Assembly: GCF_900100845.1 (NCBI RefSeq)
Contig: NZ_FNFP01000002.1
Coordinates: 372,001-436,000 of the forward strand
Origin: Natronincola ferrireducens
GTDB lineage: Bacteria; Bacillota; Clostridia; Peptostreptococcales; Natronincolaceae
Length of the DNA: 64,000 bases
Direction: 5' to 3'
The translations under genes were made by a program, and so were the position numbers. The notes under the pieces are model-generated. The model ran no database searches. It was given only the letters and a program-made list of their open reading frames with translations, and was not told the origin of the DNA. Below, in pieces: positions 53,895 to 63,148 of this stretch. Within the stretch, counting starts at the first letter, position 1. Each line of letters opens with the position of its first letter.

Positions 53895-55316
53895 TTATTG
53901 AATGACTATACCTAACTGTTTTAGTATACGCTCTACAAAGTCTGTAGTTGCTTTACAATCTATTGCTAAAAATTTTATGTCTTCCTTTGTAATACTTTCA
54001 ATTTTATTAAATTCTATACAATTTTTAATATAGGAGGTCTTTAACTTATCCATATCCACAGCTCTCGCCTTAATCATGGAAGGATGGGATGGCAGTATAA
54101 TGTTTTCTCCCTGAATCTCTTCATCAGGATTTCCAAACAGAATTTTGATACCGTTGTCCCTTGCAAAGGTTAACTGGGGTTGAATATGCTTTCCTGCCCC
54201 TGTATATTCCGTTTCTTGCACAACGATAATCTGATCCTGATCCATTTCTTGAGCCATAGCAAAGGCTGCTGCTAAGGAGGTATTGCCTGCTGGTCCTCTT
54301 TCAAGACCTTCAAGTTGAGCTAAGGCTTCAGTTATATAGAAGACTTCTCCTTGGTTTACAAGAACATAACGATCCATATATCTTAGTGGTCTTGCAGCAG
54401 ACCTTGGAACATCTGAACGATCTGGCCATGTTGAAAAAGGTATGCCGAAGCCCGTATGCCCGGTTGTAAAGGATTTCTTATTAAAATGGGTGTCACTGGC
54501 CATGTGGAGACCCTTAAGGTTTACGCTGGCCCCTACAATTTGAACATCTTCTGCTCCAGCCTTCTTTAATCCCCTAGCTGTTCCTGTTAAGTTACCACCA
54601 CCGGCATTGGTACATACCACTACATCAGGATCTTTACCTTCTCTTTCTCGAAATTGCATAGATAGCTCATAGCCTAAGGTTTCTACCCCTGCAATACCAA
54701 AGGGAGTATATAAAGAAGCATTAAAGTATCCTGTTTCCTCTAATAGTTTTAGGAAACTGTAGAATAGCTCTGGTCCTACTGTTAATTGGATAACCTCTGC
54801 TCCAAAGGCTTCACACTTTCTTGCCTTTTCAATAATTTCTGGCTGTCCTTTCCCAGTGCTGTCATAGCATTCCTGAATAATAATACACTTTAGTCCCCTC
54901 ATAGCGGCTTGACTGGCTACAGCTGCCCCATAGTTACCGCTGGTGGCAGCTATAACCCCCTTATAGCCTAGTCTTTTGGCATGGTATACAGCGTTGGCAG
55001 CTCTTCTTGCTTTAAAGCTTCCTGAAGGGTTAGAGGCTTCATCCTTAATAAATATTCTTGCACCCTTCCCCTCTGGTGCTAATTTTCTTGCTAAAGCTGT
55101 TAGATTTTTAAGTTCAAGAAGAGGAGTATTACCTACACCTGTTTCCCCTTGAATCTGTTGCATCTCCTGTAGTGTGTATCCGGTTTCTCTCATCATTCTT
55201 TCATAGTCAAAAGAAATCCTGCCGGACTCAAAGACAGCGTAATCAATACCTACTGCCTTCTTCATAATTTCACTTCGTCGCGCCATTACTGCCTCATAGC
55301 TATAATCTTTATTCAT
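53895..55316 (-). CDS. ortB: 2-amino-4-oxopentanoate thiolase, subunit OrtB
   Basis: A 473-residue PLP fold-type II protein. With OrtA it cleaves 2-amino-4-oxopentanoate with CoA to acetyl-CoA and D-alanine. The PLP lysine is in SGSFKARRAANA, with the phosphate-binding loop TSGNYGAAVASQ and the AGGGNLTGT region. The ATG at 55316, after GGAGGTGGGG, is preferred to a GTG at 55325. It overlaps ortA by 8 bases. Confidence 0.95.
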   Translation of the reverse strand: MNKDYSYEAVMARRSEIMKKAVGIDYAVFESGRISFDYERMMRETGYTLQEMQQIQGETGVGNTPLLELKNLTALARKLAPEGKGARIFIKDEASNPSGSFKARRAANAVYHAKRLGYKGVIAATSGNYGAAVASQAAMRGLKCIIIQECYDSTGKGQPEIIEKARKCEAFGAEVIQLTVGPELFYSFLKLLEETGYFNASLYTPFGIAGVETLGYELSMQFREREGKDPDVVVCTNAGGGNLTGTARGLKKAGAEDVQIVGASVNLKGLHMASDTHFNKKSFTTGHTGFGIPFSTWPDRSDVPRSAARPLRYMDRYVLVNQGEVFYITEALAQLEGLERGPAGNTSLAAAFAMAQEMDQDQIIVVQETEYTGAGKHIQPQLTFARDNGIKILFGNPDEEIQGENIILPSHPSMIKARAVDMDKLKTSYIKNCIEFNKIESITKEDIKFLAIDCKATTDFVERILKQLGIVIQ

Positions 55317-55617
55317 GATCCCCACCTCCCCATAGGATTTCTTTTAATTGAATACCTATTTGCAGAAGTTCAGGAATGAACTTACCAAAGTCATGCTCGT
55401 AATATGGGTTGGCCTCTACTAAAGTTCCTACTGCTGTTCTATTTGTAATGGTCTTTACTTCTACTGTATCACCTATGTTAGCGTCTTCAAGCAAAAATCC
55501 TTTTGTCCACATCTCTAATGGCACTTTCTTTGTATCCTCTGGTATTTGAGGTGCTCTTTTTTCTGGTTTTAGTAAAATATCATGAATTTTAACCCATGTA
55601 CCTTTTTCTACTCTCAT
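55309..55617 (-). CDS. ortA: 2-amino-4-oxopentanoate thiolase, subunit OrtA
   Basis: A 102-residue small subunit (MRVEKGTWVKIHDILLKP, GTLVEANPYYEHDFGKFIPEL) recognisable as OrtA by sequence and by its position between ord and ortB. Together with OrtB it forms the thiolase of the ornithine pathway. It lies 9 bases after ord. Confidence 0.95.
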   Translation of the reverse strand: MRVEKGTWVKIHDILLKPEKRAPQIPEDTKKVPLEMWTKGFLLEDANIGDTVEVKTITNRTAVGTLVEANPYYEHDFGKFIPELLQIGIQLKEILWGGGDHE

Positions 55618-55626
55618 TTTTATCCC

Positions 55627-56673
55627 CTACCTTTGTACTAAATCTCTCATGTCACCCATAATAGCTCTTGGTACTGGTAAATCTATCATTGTCTTTAAGC
55701 CAGGCAATGCATTAATTACATGGGGAATCATATTGACACACATAGCTATTGTTCCTAAACCCCCCTCAACTTCAGGCTTAATAGACATATTTACTTCTGG
55801 AGTACCCTTAATAGTTATATAGTCACCTGTAAATGTTCCTTCCATTTCAGGTTCGATTTGTTGTGGATGAATCATATTTATTTTTATTTGACCATTGACA
55901 TAGCCTTGTCCCGTCATATTTACTCCTGCTACATTACCGGCGGCAGCAAAGCCATAGGGTGCCTTTCTGTCAACAGTAGTAACGATTGGTTTCATTTGTG
56001 TTTCAATTTTTTCAATTGGCCAGCCAATAGCATCTCCAATCATCCTAATTGATTCTGCAAATCCAACGTGTCCTGCTAATGTTTTATCTTCTACACCTTT
56101 ATTAAATTCTTCAACAGTTATACCTACACCTTGTTCCTCCATAACTGCACGACCAAAGGGTGATAGAGAATTGACTCTTTTTGCTTCAATATGTTCAACA
56201 TCCAGCATACAACCTGTTAAGGTAACTACCAATAGATCCATAATTAAGCCCGGGTTAATACCTGTACCTAAAATACTGACACCATTTTCTTTTGCTAATC
56301 TATCCATTTCCTTAGTCAACTCCGGTTCTTGGGCTTGTGGATAAGCCATCTCTTCAGCTGTAGAAATTACATTAATTTTATTTTTTACAATAAGTTTAAT
56401 TTTTTCAAAAGCTGTTTTGGTGAAGGAGTCTGTTGCCAACAGTGCTATATCCACTGCTCCTTCCTTAGCCACATCTTCAATCCTATTAGAAATAATGACG
56501 GGCTTACGTTCTCCTCTTTCTATGCCAAGAACTTCATACATATCCTTACCAACTCTAGCTTTGTTTCTATCACAAACACCTACGATTTCTACCCCTTTTT
56601 TGTTTAAAAGCATCTTTGCCATACCACTTCCCATAGCACCGAATCCCCAGATAATGACTCTAATATTTTCCAT
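55627..56673 (-). CDS. ord: 2,4-diaminopentanoate dehydrogenase
   Basis: A 348-residue NAD(P)-dependent enzyme that oxidatively deaminates 2,4-diaminopentanoate to 2-amino-4-oxopentanoate, releasing ammonia. The Rossmann motif is VIIWGFGAMGSGMAKML at the start, and LGTGINPGLIMDLLVV and RVNSLSPFG are family motifs. It is the first gene of the operon, with GGAGGGA before the ATG and a -24/-12 promoter about 50-65 bases upstream. Confidence 0.95.
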   Translation of the reverse strand: MENIRVIIWGFGAMGSGMAKMLLNKKGVEIVGVCDRNKARVGKDMYEVLGIERGERKPVIISNRIEDVAKEGAVDIALLATDSFTKTAFEKIKLIVKNKINVISTAEEMAYPQAQEPELTKEMDRLAKENGVSILGTGINPGLIMDLLVVTLTGCMLDVEHIEAKRVNSLSPFGRAVMEEQGVGITVEEFNKGVEDKTLAGHVGFAESIRMIGDAIGWPIEKIETQMKPIVTTVDRKAPYGFAAAGNVAGVNMTGQGYVNGQIKINMIHPQQIEPEMEGTFTGDYITIKGTPEVNMSIKPEVEGGLGTIAMCVNMIPHVINALPGLKTMIDLPVPRAIMGDMRDLVQR

Positions 56674-56929
56674 CTAAATCCCTCCATATTGTTAAAATTG
56701 ATTTTACCTATTAATTATATATTGCAAGATACTTGCCAAAATTATAAAATTTTCTTAAAAATCCTTCGGTCTATATTTACATATATTGTTCTATTATATA
56801 GATTGCCTTCAAAACCGTTATCATTAACGTTAATTAGCTTTATCTACTATGTGAAATCATGTATAACTAATATAGATTTTTATTTCATCCTAGTATTTAA
56901 AAAGCAATATACTAAGGACCCTCTATATA
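56674..56929. other. Control region of the ornithine operon
   Basis: Besides the -24/-12 promoter (56723-56739) this AT-rich stretch holds the palindrome CGTTATCATTAACG at 56816-56829, about 80 bases upstream of the promoter, a normal distance for an activator site. I see no open frame. Confidence 0.5.
56723..56739 (-). promoter_or_regulatory. Sigma-54 (-24/-12) promoter of the ornithine operon
   Basis: On the minus strand TTGGCAAGTATCTTGCA matches the sigma-54 consensus: GG and GC are separated by exactly 10 bases. It sits 50 bases before ord and directly downstream of a gene for a sigma-54 activator. Confidence 0.88.
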
Positions 56930-56978
56930 TAAAAGAGCAAAATTATTTGCATATTTCCGCAAATAATTTTGCTCTTTT
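56930..56978 (-). terminator. Terminator of the sigma-54 activator gene
   Basis: AAAAGAGCAAAATTATTTGC and GCAAATAATTTTGCTCTTTT form a perfect 20-bp stem with an 8-base loop, touching the stop codon. Most likely a terminator; a role as activator site is an alternative. Confidence 0.75.
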
Positions 56979-58404
56979 AGTCTTGGTTTGCATCAATTCC
57001 ATATTTTTTTAGCTTATGCTGGAGGGTTTGTCTCTTAATACCTAGTTTATTTGCTGCTTGAGTAATATTGCCATTGTAATAGGCCATTGTGCTGATGATA
57101 TACTGTTCTTCTATTGAATGAAGTACTTCTGGCAGTGATTTATTAGTCTCTAAGGATACAAGGGTATCCTGTTGATTATTTTTACCCTTATGAATAACAA
57201 TATATTCCGGAAAAAAATCTCTACTTAGTATATGTTCATCTTGGATAAAGTTCATTGCTCCTTCAATCAGGTTTTCTAGTTCCCTGACATTTCCAGGCCA
57301 TTCATAGCAAAGAAAGTCTTCTTTTACCTCTTCCGATAGCATCCATACTTGTTTATGGAGTTGGCTATTATATTTTTTAATGAAATAGTCTGTTAAAATT
57401 TCAATATCTTCTTTTCTTTCCCACAGGCTAGGTATATTAATACTAACTACCCTTAATCTATAATATAAATCCCTTCGAAATCCCCCTTTTTCTACCATAT
57501 CTATTAGTTTTTTATTTGTTGTAGCAATAATCCTGACATCTATAGGAATATCCTTTAAGCCCCCTATTCTCCTCACATACCCTTCCTGTAATACCCTCAA
57601 TAGTTTTGCCTGTAGCTGTAAATCCATAGAGTTAATCTCATCTAGTAATATGGTTCCTCCCGAAGCCTGTTCAAAAATTCCTGGTCTGTCGATAGCGCCT
57701 GTAAAACTTCCCTTTGTAGTTCCAAATAAGATTCCCTCTAATAAGCTTTCCGGTAATGCAGCACAGTTTTGTGCTATAAAGGGTTTATTATGTCGCTGGC
57801 TATGATAATGAATACTTTGAGCAAATAATTCTTTCCCTGTTCCTGTTTCTCCATAAATTAAGATGGTAGAGGAGGAATTAGCAGCTCTCCTGGCTAGTTG
57901 CACTGCCTTGATAAAGACTGGACTTTTTCCTATCAAATCTTCGAAGGTATAATTTTTTATTTTATTCATTTTTAAGAGGGGTCTAGATAATTCTTGATGT
58001 AATCGCATAATTTCATCAGATAAATTTTTAAATTTAGTAATATTCTTTGCTATTTCTAGAGCTCCTATTTTTTCATTTTCATAATAAAGGGGTATAGTGG
58101 TGCTAATGGTGCTAATTTGTTTGCGTTGATTATTTAGATAAGACTGGCTTTTGTTTATAATAGGCTTTTCAGTTTTTAATACCTTTAATAATGTACTGGT
58201 TTCTTGGTTAAGACTGGGAAATACATCTAAAAGACTTTCACCTAAAACCTCCTCTATAGGCATTCCTTCTAGCTCTGCCATGGCTTCATTGTATACAATA
58301 GTAACACCTTCATTATTAATAACATGTATACCTTCATCAATGGACCGCAAAATTTTTTGCAGTATTACCATAAGCATTCTTTTTGTAATTATATTAACCC
58401 CCAC
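56977..58404 (-). CDS. PAS-domain sigma-54-dependent activator, RocR-like
   Basis: A 475-residue transcriptional activator. Residues about 15-130 are a PAS sensor (EGIHVINNEGVTIVYNEAMAEL, VLGESLLDVFPSL). Residues about 155-385 are an AAA+ domain with GETGTGKELFAQS (Walker A), GSFTGAIDRPG (the GAFTGA loop, with Ser) and GGTILLDEINSM (Walker B). Residues about 430-475 form a Fis-type helix-turn-helix (NITQAANKLGIKRQTLQHKLKK). It probably activates the ord operon in response to an amino acid. The start is uncertain: a GTG at 58404 or an ATG at about 58377. Confidence 0.92.
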   Translation of the reverse strand: MGVNIITKRMLMVILQKILRSIDEGIHVINNEGVTIVYNEAMAELEGMPIEEVLGESLLDVFPSLNQETSTLLKVLKTEKPIINKSQSYLNNQRKQISTISTTIPLYYENEKIGALEIAKNITKFKNLSDEIMRLHQELSRPLLKMNKIKNYTFEDLIGKSPVFIKAVQLARRAANSSSTILIYGETGTGKELFAQSIHYHSQRHNKPFIAQNCAALPESLLEGILFGTTKGSFTGAIDRPGIFEQASGGTILLDEINSMDLQLQAKLLRVLQEGYVRRIGGLKDIPIDVRIIATTNKKLIDMVEKGGFRRDLYYRLRVVSINIPSLWERKEDIEILTDYFIKKYNSQLHKQVWMLSEEVKEDFLCYEWPGNVRELENLIEGAMNFIQDEHILSRDFFPEYIVIHKGKNNQQDTLVSLETNKSLPEVLHSIEEQYIISTMAYYNGNITQAANKLGIKRQTLQHKLKKYGIDANQD

Positions 58405-58463
58405 CTTTCCTTTGACCTTTATTTAATTATATCAATTTCATAGGCAAACCTCCATATTCCCAC

Positions 58464-58496
58464 AGAAAAAGAGGAAGGGATTCTTCCTCTTTTTCT
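58464..58496 (-). terminator. Terminator of glyA
   Basis: AGAAAAAGAGGAAG and CTTCCTCTTTTTCT form a 14-bp stem with a 5-base loop, 15 bases after the glyA stop. T-rich sequence lies within the stem. Confidence 0.7.
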
Positions 58497-58510
58497 ATTT
58501 TAAAAATTAA

Positions 58511-59743
58511 TTAGTCGTATAGTTTAAACTCACTACAAAGCTCTGTAACCATTTGAGAAACTTCTTTAATCTTATCAGGATTGGAGATAATAGTGTCCAT
58601 CATTTCTGCAATTTTAATCATGTCTTTTTCCTCCATTCCCCTTGTTGTTACAGCTGGTGTGCCAATTCTTATTCCACTGGTAACGAAGGGACTTTCAGGA
58701 TCAAATGGTATAGTATTCTTATTTACTGTTATGCCTACCTCATCCAACAGCTTTTCTGCATCTTTTCCTGTAATATTTTTATTTCTCAGGTCAATCAATA
58801 AAAGGTGATTGTCAGTACCTCCTGATACTAAATTAAAGCCTCTTTTTTCTAGTTCTTCTCCTAATATTTTAGCATTTTGAACAACCTTTTGTTGATAGGC
58901 TTTAAATTCATCCGTCAGTGCTTCCTTAAAAGCCACTGCTTTAGCTGCAATAACGTGCATTAAGGGTCCTCCTTGTATACCAGGAAAAATTGCTTTATCA
59001 ATCATTTTCCCATATTTTTCTTTACAAAGGATAGCTCCCCCCCTTGGTCCCCTCAGGGTTTTATGGGTTGTTGTCGTTACGAAATCCGCATAATCACAAG
59101 GATTCTCATGGAGATTAGCTGCTACTAGTCCAGCAATATGAGCCATATCTACCATAAGATATGCGCCTATCTCATCTGCAATTTCTTTGAATTTTTTAAA
59201 ATTTATTTTTCTAGGATATGCACTAGCACCTGCCACAATCAGCTTTGGTTTTTCTTCCTGAGCAATCCTTCTGACTTCTTCATAATCAATTAATTGATTA
59301 TGTTGGTCTACTCCATAATCTACAAAATTATAATATACTCCTGAAATATTTACTGGACTTCCATGGGTTAGATGTCCCCCATGGGACAAATTCATTCCTA
59401 ATACTTTATCTCCAGGTTTTAAAATAGCAAAATATACTCCTAAATTTGCATTTGCTCCTGAATGGGGTTGTACATTGGCATATTCCGCACTAAATAATTG
59501 TTTTAGTCTATCTCTAGCTAAATTCTCTGCTACGTCTACTTCCTCGCAGCCTCCATAGTATCTTTTCCCTGGATATCCTTCTGCATACTTATTTGTTAAG
59601 TAACTGCCCATCGTCTCCATTACTGCAGTAGAAGCAAAGTTCTCCGAAGCAATTAGTTCAATATTTCCTTCTTGTCGTTTTTTTTCTTTTTCAATAACTT
59701 CTAGGATTTCTGGATCTATCTTTTTTAAAATGTCAAAGTTCAT
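58511..59743 (-). CDS. glyA: Serine hydroxymethyltransferase
   Basis: A 410-residue PLP enzyme that interconverts serine and glycine with tetrahydrofolate. SENFAS and [14 protein letters not shown] are near the start; the PLP lysine lies in [28 protein letters not shown] near the C-terminus. The frame extends to 59761, but AAGGGAGA lies just before the ATG at 59743, so I use that. I saw no glycine riboswitch upstream. Glycine metabolism fits the amino-acid-based lifestyle. Confidence 0.97.
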   Translation of the reverse strand: MNFDILKKIDPEILEVIEKEKKRQEGNIELIASENFASTAVMETMGSYLTNKYAEGYPGKRYYGGCEEVDVAENLARDRLKQLFSAEYANVQPHSGANANLGVYFAILKPGDKVLGMNLSHGGHLTHGSPVNISGVYYNFVDYGVDQHNQLIDYEEVRRIAQEEKPKLIVAGASAYPRKINFKKFKEIADEIGAYLMVDMAHIAGLVAANLHENPCDYADFVTTTTHKTLRGPRGGAILCKEKYGKMIDKAIFPGIQGGPLMHVIAAKAVAFKEALTDEFKAYQQKVVQNAKILGEELEKRGFNLVSGGTDNHLLLIDLRNKNITGKDAEKLLDEVGITVNKNTIPFDPESPFVTSGIRIGTPAVTTRGMEEKDMIKIAEMMDTIISNPDKIKEVSQMVTELCSEFKLYD

Positions 59744-60044
59744 ATGCAATTCTCCCTTCATTTGTAAGATTTTTTTTCTAATTTTATTATAGATTTATTA
59801 AACATATTTTACAATATTTTGCTAATAATCACATACTTATATTAGCATAACCTGTTAAAGTAGTTTTTAATATATTTTTATCAATAAATTTATTACTATA
59901 GTATAAAATATTTGGTATAATGATAGTATTTTGTAGATAAGATAACTAATCCCATAATATTCTAATAAAGATTAGCTATAAAATAATCTAGAAAGGAAAA
60001 TGTATAATGAACTTCAAGGGATTTTTATTATACAAGGTGACATT
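59744..60044. other. Divergent intergenic region, no gene seen
   Basis: This AT-rich gap separates glyA and the thrE-like gene. A plausible -10 (TATAAT within TTGGTATAATGATAG near 59910) could serve the latter. I see no riboswitch fold or other gene. Confidence 0.45.
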
Positions 60045-60836
60045 ATGATTTATACAAATAGAAAAAAGATTCTTGTATTAGCCCTTTATGCAGGAGAAAT
60101 TATTTTAAAAAATGGTGGTGAAACCTATCGAGTTGAGGATACTATAATGAGAATATGTAAATCTAGGGGTTTCTCTTATGTTGATTCCTATGTAACACCT
60201 ACAGGTATTTTTGTTTCTGTTGACAATAAAAGCGAAAACCAAGATGAAATTTTATCTTATGTTAAGCGAATCAAGTCCAGAACCATTAATTTAAATAAGG
60301 TTGCCAAAGTCAATGATTTTTCTAGAAGATTTGTTGAAACTGATATAGGCGTGGAGGAGGGTATAAAAATTTTAAAGAGCATCGATTATTTACTACCTTA
60401 TCCTTACTATATCCATGCCATATTTGGGGGTCTTGCAAGTGGTTTTTTTGCACTACTGTTTGGGGCAAATTTTTTAGAGTTTCTTAGTGCTTTTCTCACT
60501 AGTATTTTAGTAACCTATACATTAAAATTTTTAGATAGCATTGAATTTCCCCCATTTCTTACACATATTTCTGCAGGTGCTGTAGCTGCTATTATGGCTA
60601 TTTTATTATCTTTGCTACACCCCCTTATTAATATCGACAAGGTTATTATTGGAGCCATCATGGTGATGGTGCCTGGTGTAGCAATAACAAATGCTGTCCG
60701 AGACTCTATTGCCGGTGATTTGGTGGCAGGTTTATCTAGAGCTGCAGAAGCTCTAATTATTGCAACTTCTATTGCCTTTGGTGTAGGATTTATTCTAAGA
60801 CTTTGGTTATTTATCACAGGAGGTACTTTATTATGA
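60045..60836 (+). CDS. ThrE-family threonine/serine exporter, large subunit
   Basis: A 263-residue membrane protein. Residues about 1-110 form the soluble ThrE N-terminal part (YAGEIILKNGGETYRVEDTI, SYVTPTGIFVSV); then about five spans, including PYPYYIHAIFGGLASGFFALLFG and GAIMVMVPGVAITNAVRDSIAGDLVAGLSR. Split ThrE proteins export threonine and serine. The frame is open from 60000, but AAGGTGA lies 4 bases before the ATG at 60045, so that is preferred. Confidence 0.88.
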   Translation: MIYTNRKKILVLALYAGEIILKNGGETYRVEDTIMRICKSRGFSYVDSYVTPTGIFVSVDNKSENQDEILSYVKRIKSRTINLNKVAKVNDFSRRFVETDIGVEEGIKILKSIDYLLPYPYYIHAIFGGLASGFFALLFGANFLEFLSAFLTSILVTYTLKFLDSIEFPPFLTHISAGAVAAIMAILLSLLHPLINIDKVIIGAIMVMVPGVAITNAVRDSIAGDLVAGLSRAAEALIIATSIAFGVGFILRLWLFITGGTLL

Positions 60837-61267
60837 TGTATATTAATAATTTTATCTATGCTTTTATTTGTACAGTAGGGTTTGCTATTCTCTTTAATGT
60901 GCCAAAAACTTCCTTAATCAAATCTGGCTTTGGGGGAGCCTTGGGATGGACTGTTTTTCTATTTATAAATAATTATTTTGAATCTATTGTTGTTTCTACC
61001 TTTATTGCTTCTTTTATTATAGCTTTGATAGGAGAATTTTTTGCAATTGTAGATAAAATGCCTCTTACGGTTTATATTATACCTGGTATTGTCCCTTTGG
61101 TTCCTGGATTTGGACTTTACTATACAATGCTCTCCATTTTAGAAAAAAACTATGAATTGGCTATCAATTATGGAAGTGAATCTATGTTAATTGCTATTGC
61201 TATAGGTGGAGCTTTAACAATCGTCTTATCCTTAAGCTCTTATCGAAAACAGAAAAAGAAGATCTAA
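60833..61267 (+). CDS. ThrE-family threonine/serine exporter, small subunit
   Basis: A 144-residue four- to five-span protein (DUF3815/ThrE_2 type): FGGALGWTVFLFINN, ASFIIALIGEFFAIV, YIIPGIVPLVPGFGLYYTML. It overlaps the stop of the large subunit (ATGA) with GGAGGT 7 bases upstream. The pair reconstitutes the single-chain ThrE of Corynebacterium. Confidence 0.88.
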   Translation: MMYINNFIYAFICTVGFAILFNVPKTSLIKSGFGGALGWTVFLFINNYFESIVVSTFIASFIIALIGEFFAIVDKMPLTVYIIPGIVPLVPGFGLYYTMLSILEKNYELAINYGSESMLIAIAIGGALTIVLSLSSYRKQKKKI

Positions 61268-61282
61268 AAATTTAGATCTTCT
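61257..61282 (+). terminator. Hairpin after the ThrE-like pair
   Basis: AGAAGATCTAAA and TTTAGATCTTCT form a perfect 12-bp stem with almost no loop, overlapping the stop codon. There is no T-run, so function is uncertain. Confidence 0.5.
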
Positions 61283-61331
61283 CTTGATTCACTCTTTATA
61301 GGTGACTGACACCCATTAACAGATTAGTCAT

Positions 61332-61772
61332 CTACTTTTCGGTCATCTCATTATTAACAATAGCTGTAATGACAGGAATATATTTCGTATTAGATTTCCT
61401 GTCTTTTTCCTTTTTCTTAATACCAACAAAGGTTAATGCCATAAATATAAAGCCCATTAAAGCAGGATAAATGTCGTTTTCTCCACTTCCTAAAGCAGTT
61501 AATAGGGTACTAGTCAGTACAACACCTATAATTAATGCCGTCAAAGGGATAATATATACAATAAAGGCAGCTGCTAGAAGGTTTTGTTCTTCCATACTTA
61601 CTTCTACTCTTTGTCCAACCTGTGCATTTGCTTTATTTATTGCTTCTATCTCCATTTTCATATCTTCTTTCCCCATCTTGCAAGCGTTACAACTACCACA
61701 ACTTGAATGTCGCTCCATTAAGATCTTTGCCATTCCATCATTTACACTAGTAATTACACCACATTGTTTCAC
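61332..61772 (-). CDS. RseC/SoxR-reducing system family protein
   Basis: A 146-residue membrane protein. Cysteines in HSSCGSCNACKMG near residues 23-35 are followed by two spans (AAAFIVYIIPLTALIIGVVL; ALMGFIFMALTFVGI). This is the RseC layout; relatives are linked to Rnf complexes and SoxR reduction. No rnf genes are in view. The N-terminal MKQCGVITSVNDGMAKI gives a small beta domain. Confidence 0.82.
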   Translation of the reverse strand: MKQCGVITSVNDGMAKILMERHSSCGSCNACKMGKEDMKMEIEAINKANAQVGQRVEVSMEEQNLLAAAFIVYIIPLTALIIGVVLTSTLLTALGSGENDIYPALMGFIFMALTFVGIKKKEKDRKSNTKYIPVITAIVNNEMTEK

Positions 61773-61802
61773 GCTATAGCCTCCCTTAAGAAGTATCTTC
61801 TA

Positions 61803-62564
61803 CTAACTATATTCCCAATTTATCAAATCTCTAACAACCACTGAAGCAATAATTAACCCTACAGCAGAAGGTACAAAGGCCATACTACCAGGGATTTGAT
61901 GTCTAACAGTACAGGTTCTATCTTTGTTAGGACAAATACAGTCGGTTTTGCAGTCATTATCAATTATTAGAGGAGTGATTGGTTTTTCTTGTGAGTAGAC
62001 TACCTTTAAATCCTTAATACCTCTTTTTCTTAACTCTTTACGCATGACCTTTGCTAAGGGACATATAGAGGTTTTATAAATATCTTCTATAATAAATTTT
62101 GTAGGATCTAATTTATTGCCTGCTCCCATACTACTAATGATAGGGATATTTCTTTCTTTACAACGGACAACTAAGTCTAGTTTTGCTGTAACCATATCAA
62201 TTGCATCAATTACATAATCATAATCCTGACACAACAATCTTTCTGCGGTTTCGCTGTTATAAAGCTCCTTATAGGTTATAACCTCTGCTTTAGGATTGAT
62301 ATCCTGAATCCTTTCCTTCATTACTTCTACCTTTGCCTTTCCCACTGTTGATCGGGTGGCATGAATCTGTCTATTTATATTAGTTAAGCATATATCATCA
62401 TCATCGACTAAAACAAATTTTCCAACTCCAGTTCGAGCTAAAGCTTCTACTGCAAAGGTGCCTACCCCACCTATGCCAAAAACTGCAACCCTGCTTTCCT
62501 TTAATTTATTTAATCCTTCAGTACCAATTAATAATTCTGATCTTGAAAAAGGATGTAATGCCAT
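61803..62564 (-). CDS. tcdA: tRNA threonylcarbamoyladenosine dehydratase
   Basis: A 253-residue E1-like protein (MALHPFSRSELLIGTEGL, VAVFGIGGVGTFAVEALARTG, DDDDICLTNINRQIHA, DYVIDAIDMVTAKLDL) converting t6A to its cyclic form at tRNA position 37. A CICPNKDRTC segment is present. The frame extends to 62627, but TAGGAGG stands before the ATG at 62564. The neighbourhood (aspS, 6S RNA, this gene) matches yrvM in Bacillus subtilis. Confidence 0.93.
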   Translation of the reverse strand: MALHPFSRSELLIGTEGLNKLKESRVAVFGIGGVGTFAVEALARTGVGKFVLVDDDDICLTNINRQIHATRSTVGKAKVEVMKERIQDINPKAEVITYKELYNSETAERLLCQDYDYVIDAIDMVTAKLDLVVRCKERNIPIISSMGAGNKLDPTKFIIEDIYKTSICPLAKVMRKELRKRGIKDLKVVYSQEKPITPLIIDNDCKTDCICPNKDRTCTVRHQIPGSMAFVPSAVGLIIASVVVRDLINWEYS

Positions 62565-62722
62565 TTCTTTCCTCCTAGTCTTTAGGTTTTCACACTTTAT
62601 AGATGATGTATTTTCCAATTTAATCATCTTTTTACTTGGTGGTCTATATAATTTATAATATTACGAACTAAACTCTATATTATATAAATTATTTTTTCCT
62701 GTCAACCTTCTCTATAAAAAGC

Positions 62723-62753
62723 AAAAGAATCCCTATACCTTTAGGAATTCTTT
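62723..62753 (-). terminator. Terminator of the 6S RNA transcript
   Basis: AAAGAATTCCTA and TAGGGATTCTTTT form an 11-12 bp stem (one G-U pair) with a 6-base loop, followed by GCTTTTTATAG on the minus strand. Confidence 0.75.
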
Positions 62754-62766
62754 ACCAACAAATGTT

Positions 62767-62937
62767 ACCCACCATGCCGTGATTCGATTGTTTTGAAACC
62801 TGCTAAGCAGGTGGGTGTTCAGTTATTTATTTCATAAGTCCTTACTAAAAAAAGGCATTTATTACGTAAATAAACAAGAATCTCCCAATGTAATTGTGTT
62901 GGCTCAAAACGTTATCGAATTCACGCACACAGCAGGT
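62767..62937 (-). ncRNA. ssrS: 6S RNA
   Basis: An approximately 171-base RNA lies between tcdA and aspS, exactly where Bacillus subtilis has 6S-1 RNA. The 5' end ACCTGC pairs with GTGGGT at the 3' end, then TGTGC with GCATG, and GTGAATTCGA with TCGAATCAC, giving the long closing stem; the middle is AU-rich and mostly unpaired, as in 6S RNA, where RNA polymerase holoenzyme binds. TTTTGAGCCAACA is close to clostridial family members as I recall them. A TATAAT (62944-62949) is 7 bases before the 5' end, and a terminator lies at 62723. Confidence 0.85.
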
Positions 62938-63148
62938 ATTTAATATTATAATAGCATATTTTTTAGAATATTTCAATTAACGATTGGTTTATTAGTATAA
63001 TTTTCATTTGCTTCAACTATATGGATTATACTTTAATTTTTATTAGTCACAAGTATTAATACTTATAACTATAGTTATAGTATGTACTATTTTGTGTGAA
63101 AATATGATAGTATATTTGTATTTTTATTATATAAAAAGAACCCTATTA
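62938..63148. other. Intergenic region upstream of 6S RNA
   Basis: This AT-rich stretch holds the 6S RNA promoter: TATTAT or TATAAT about 62944-62952 and TTGAAA about 62970-62975 on the minus strand. No open frame was seen. Confidence 0.45.

Noticed and set aside
56930-56978. Long palindrome as binding site for the sigma-54 activator
   Set aside because: Its position on the stop codon and the hairpin form fit a terminator better; the smaller palindrome at 56816 is better placed as an activator site.
59744-60044. Glycine riboswitch upstream of glyA
   Set aside because: The leader is too AT-rich and shows none of the paired stems or conserved core of the glycine aptamer.
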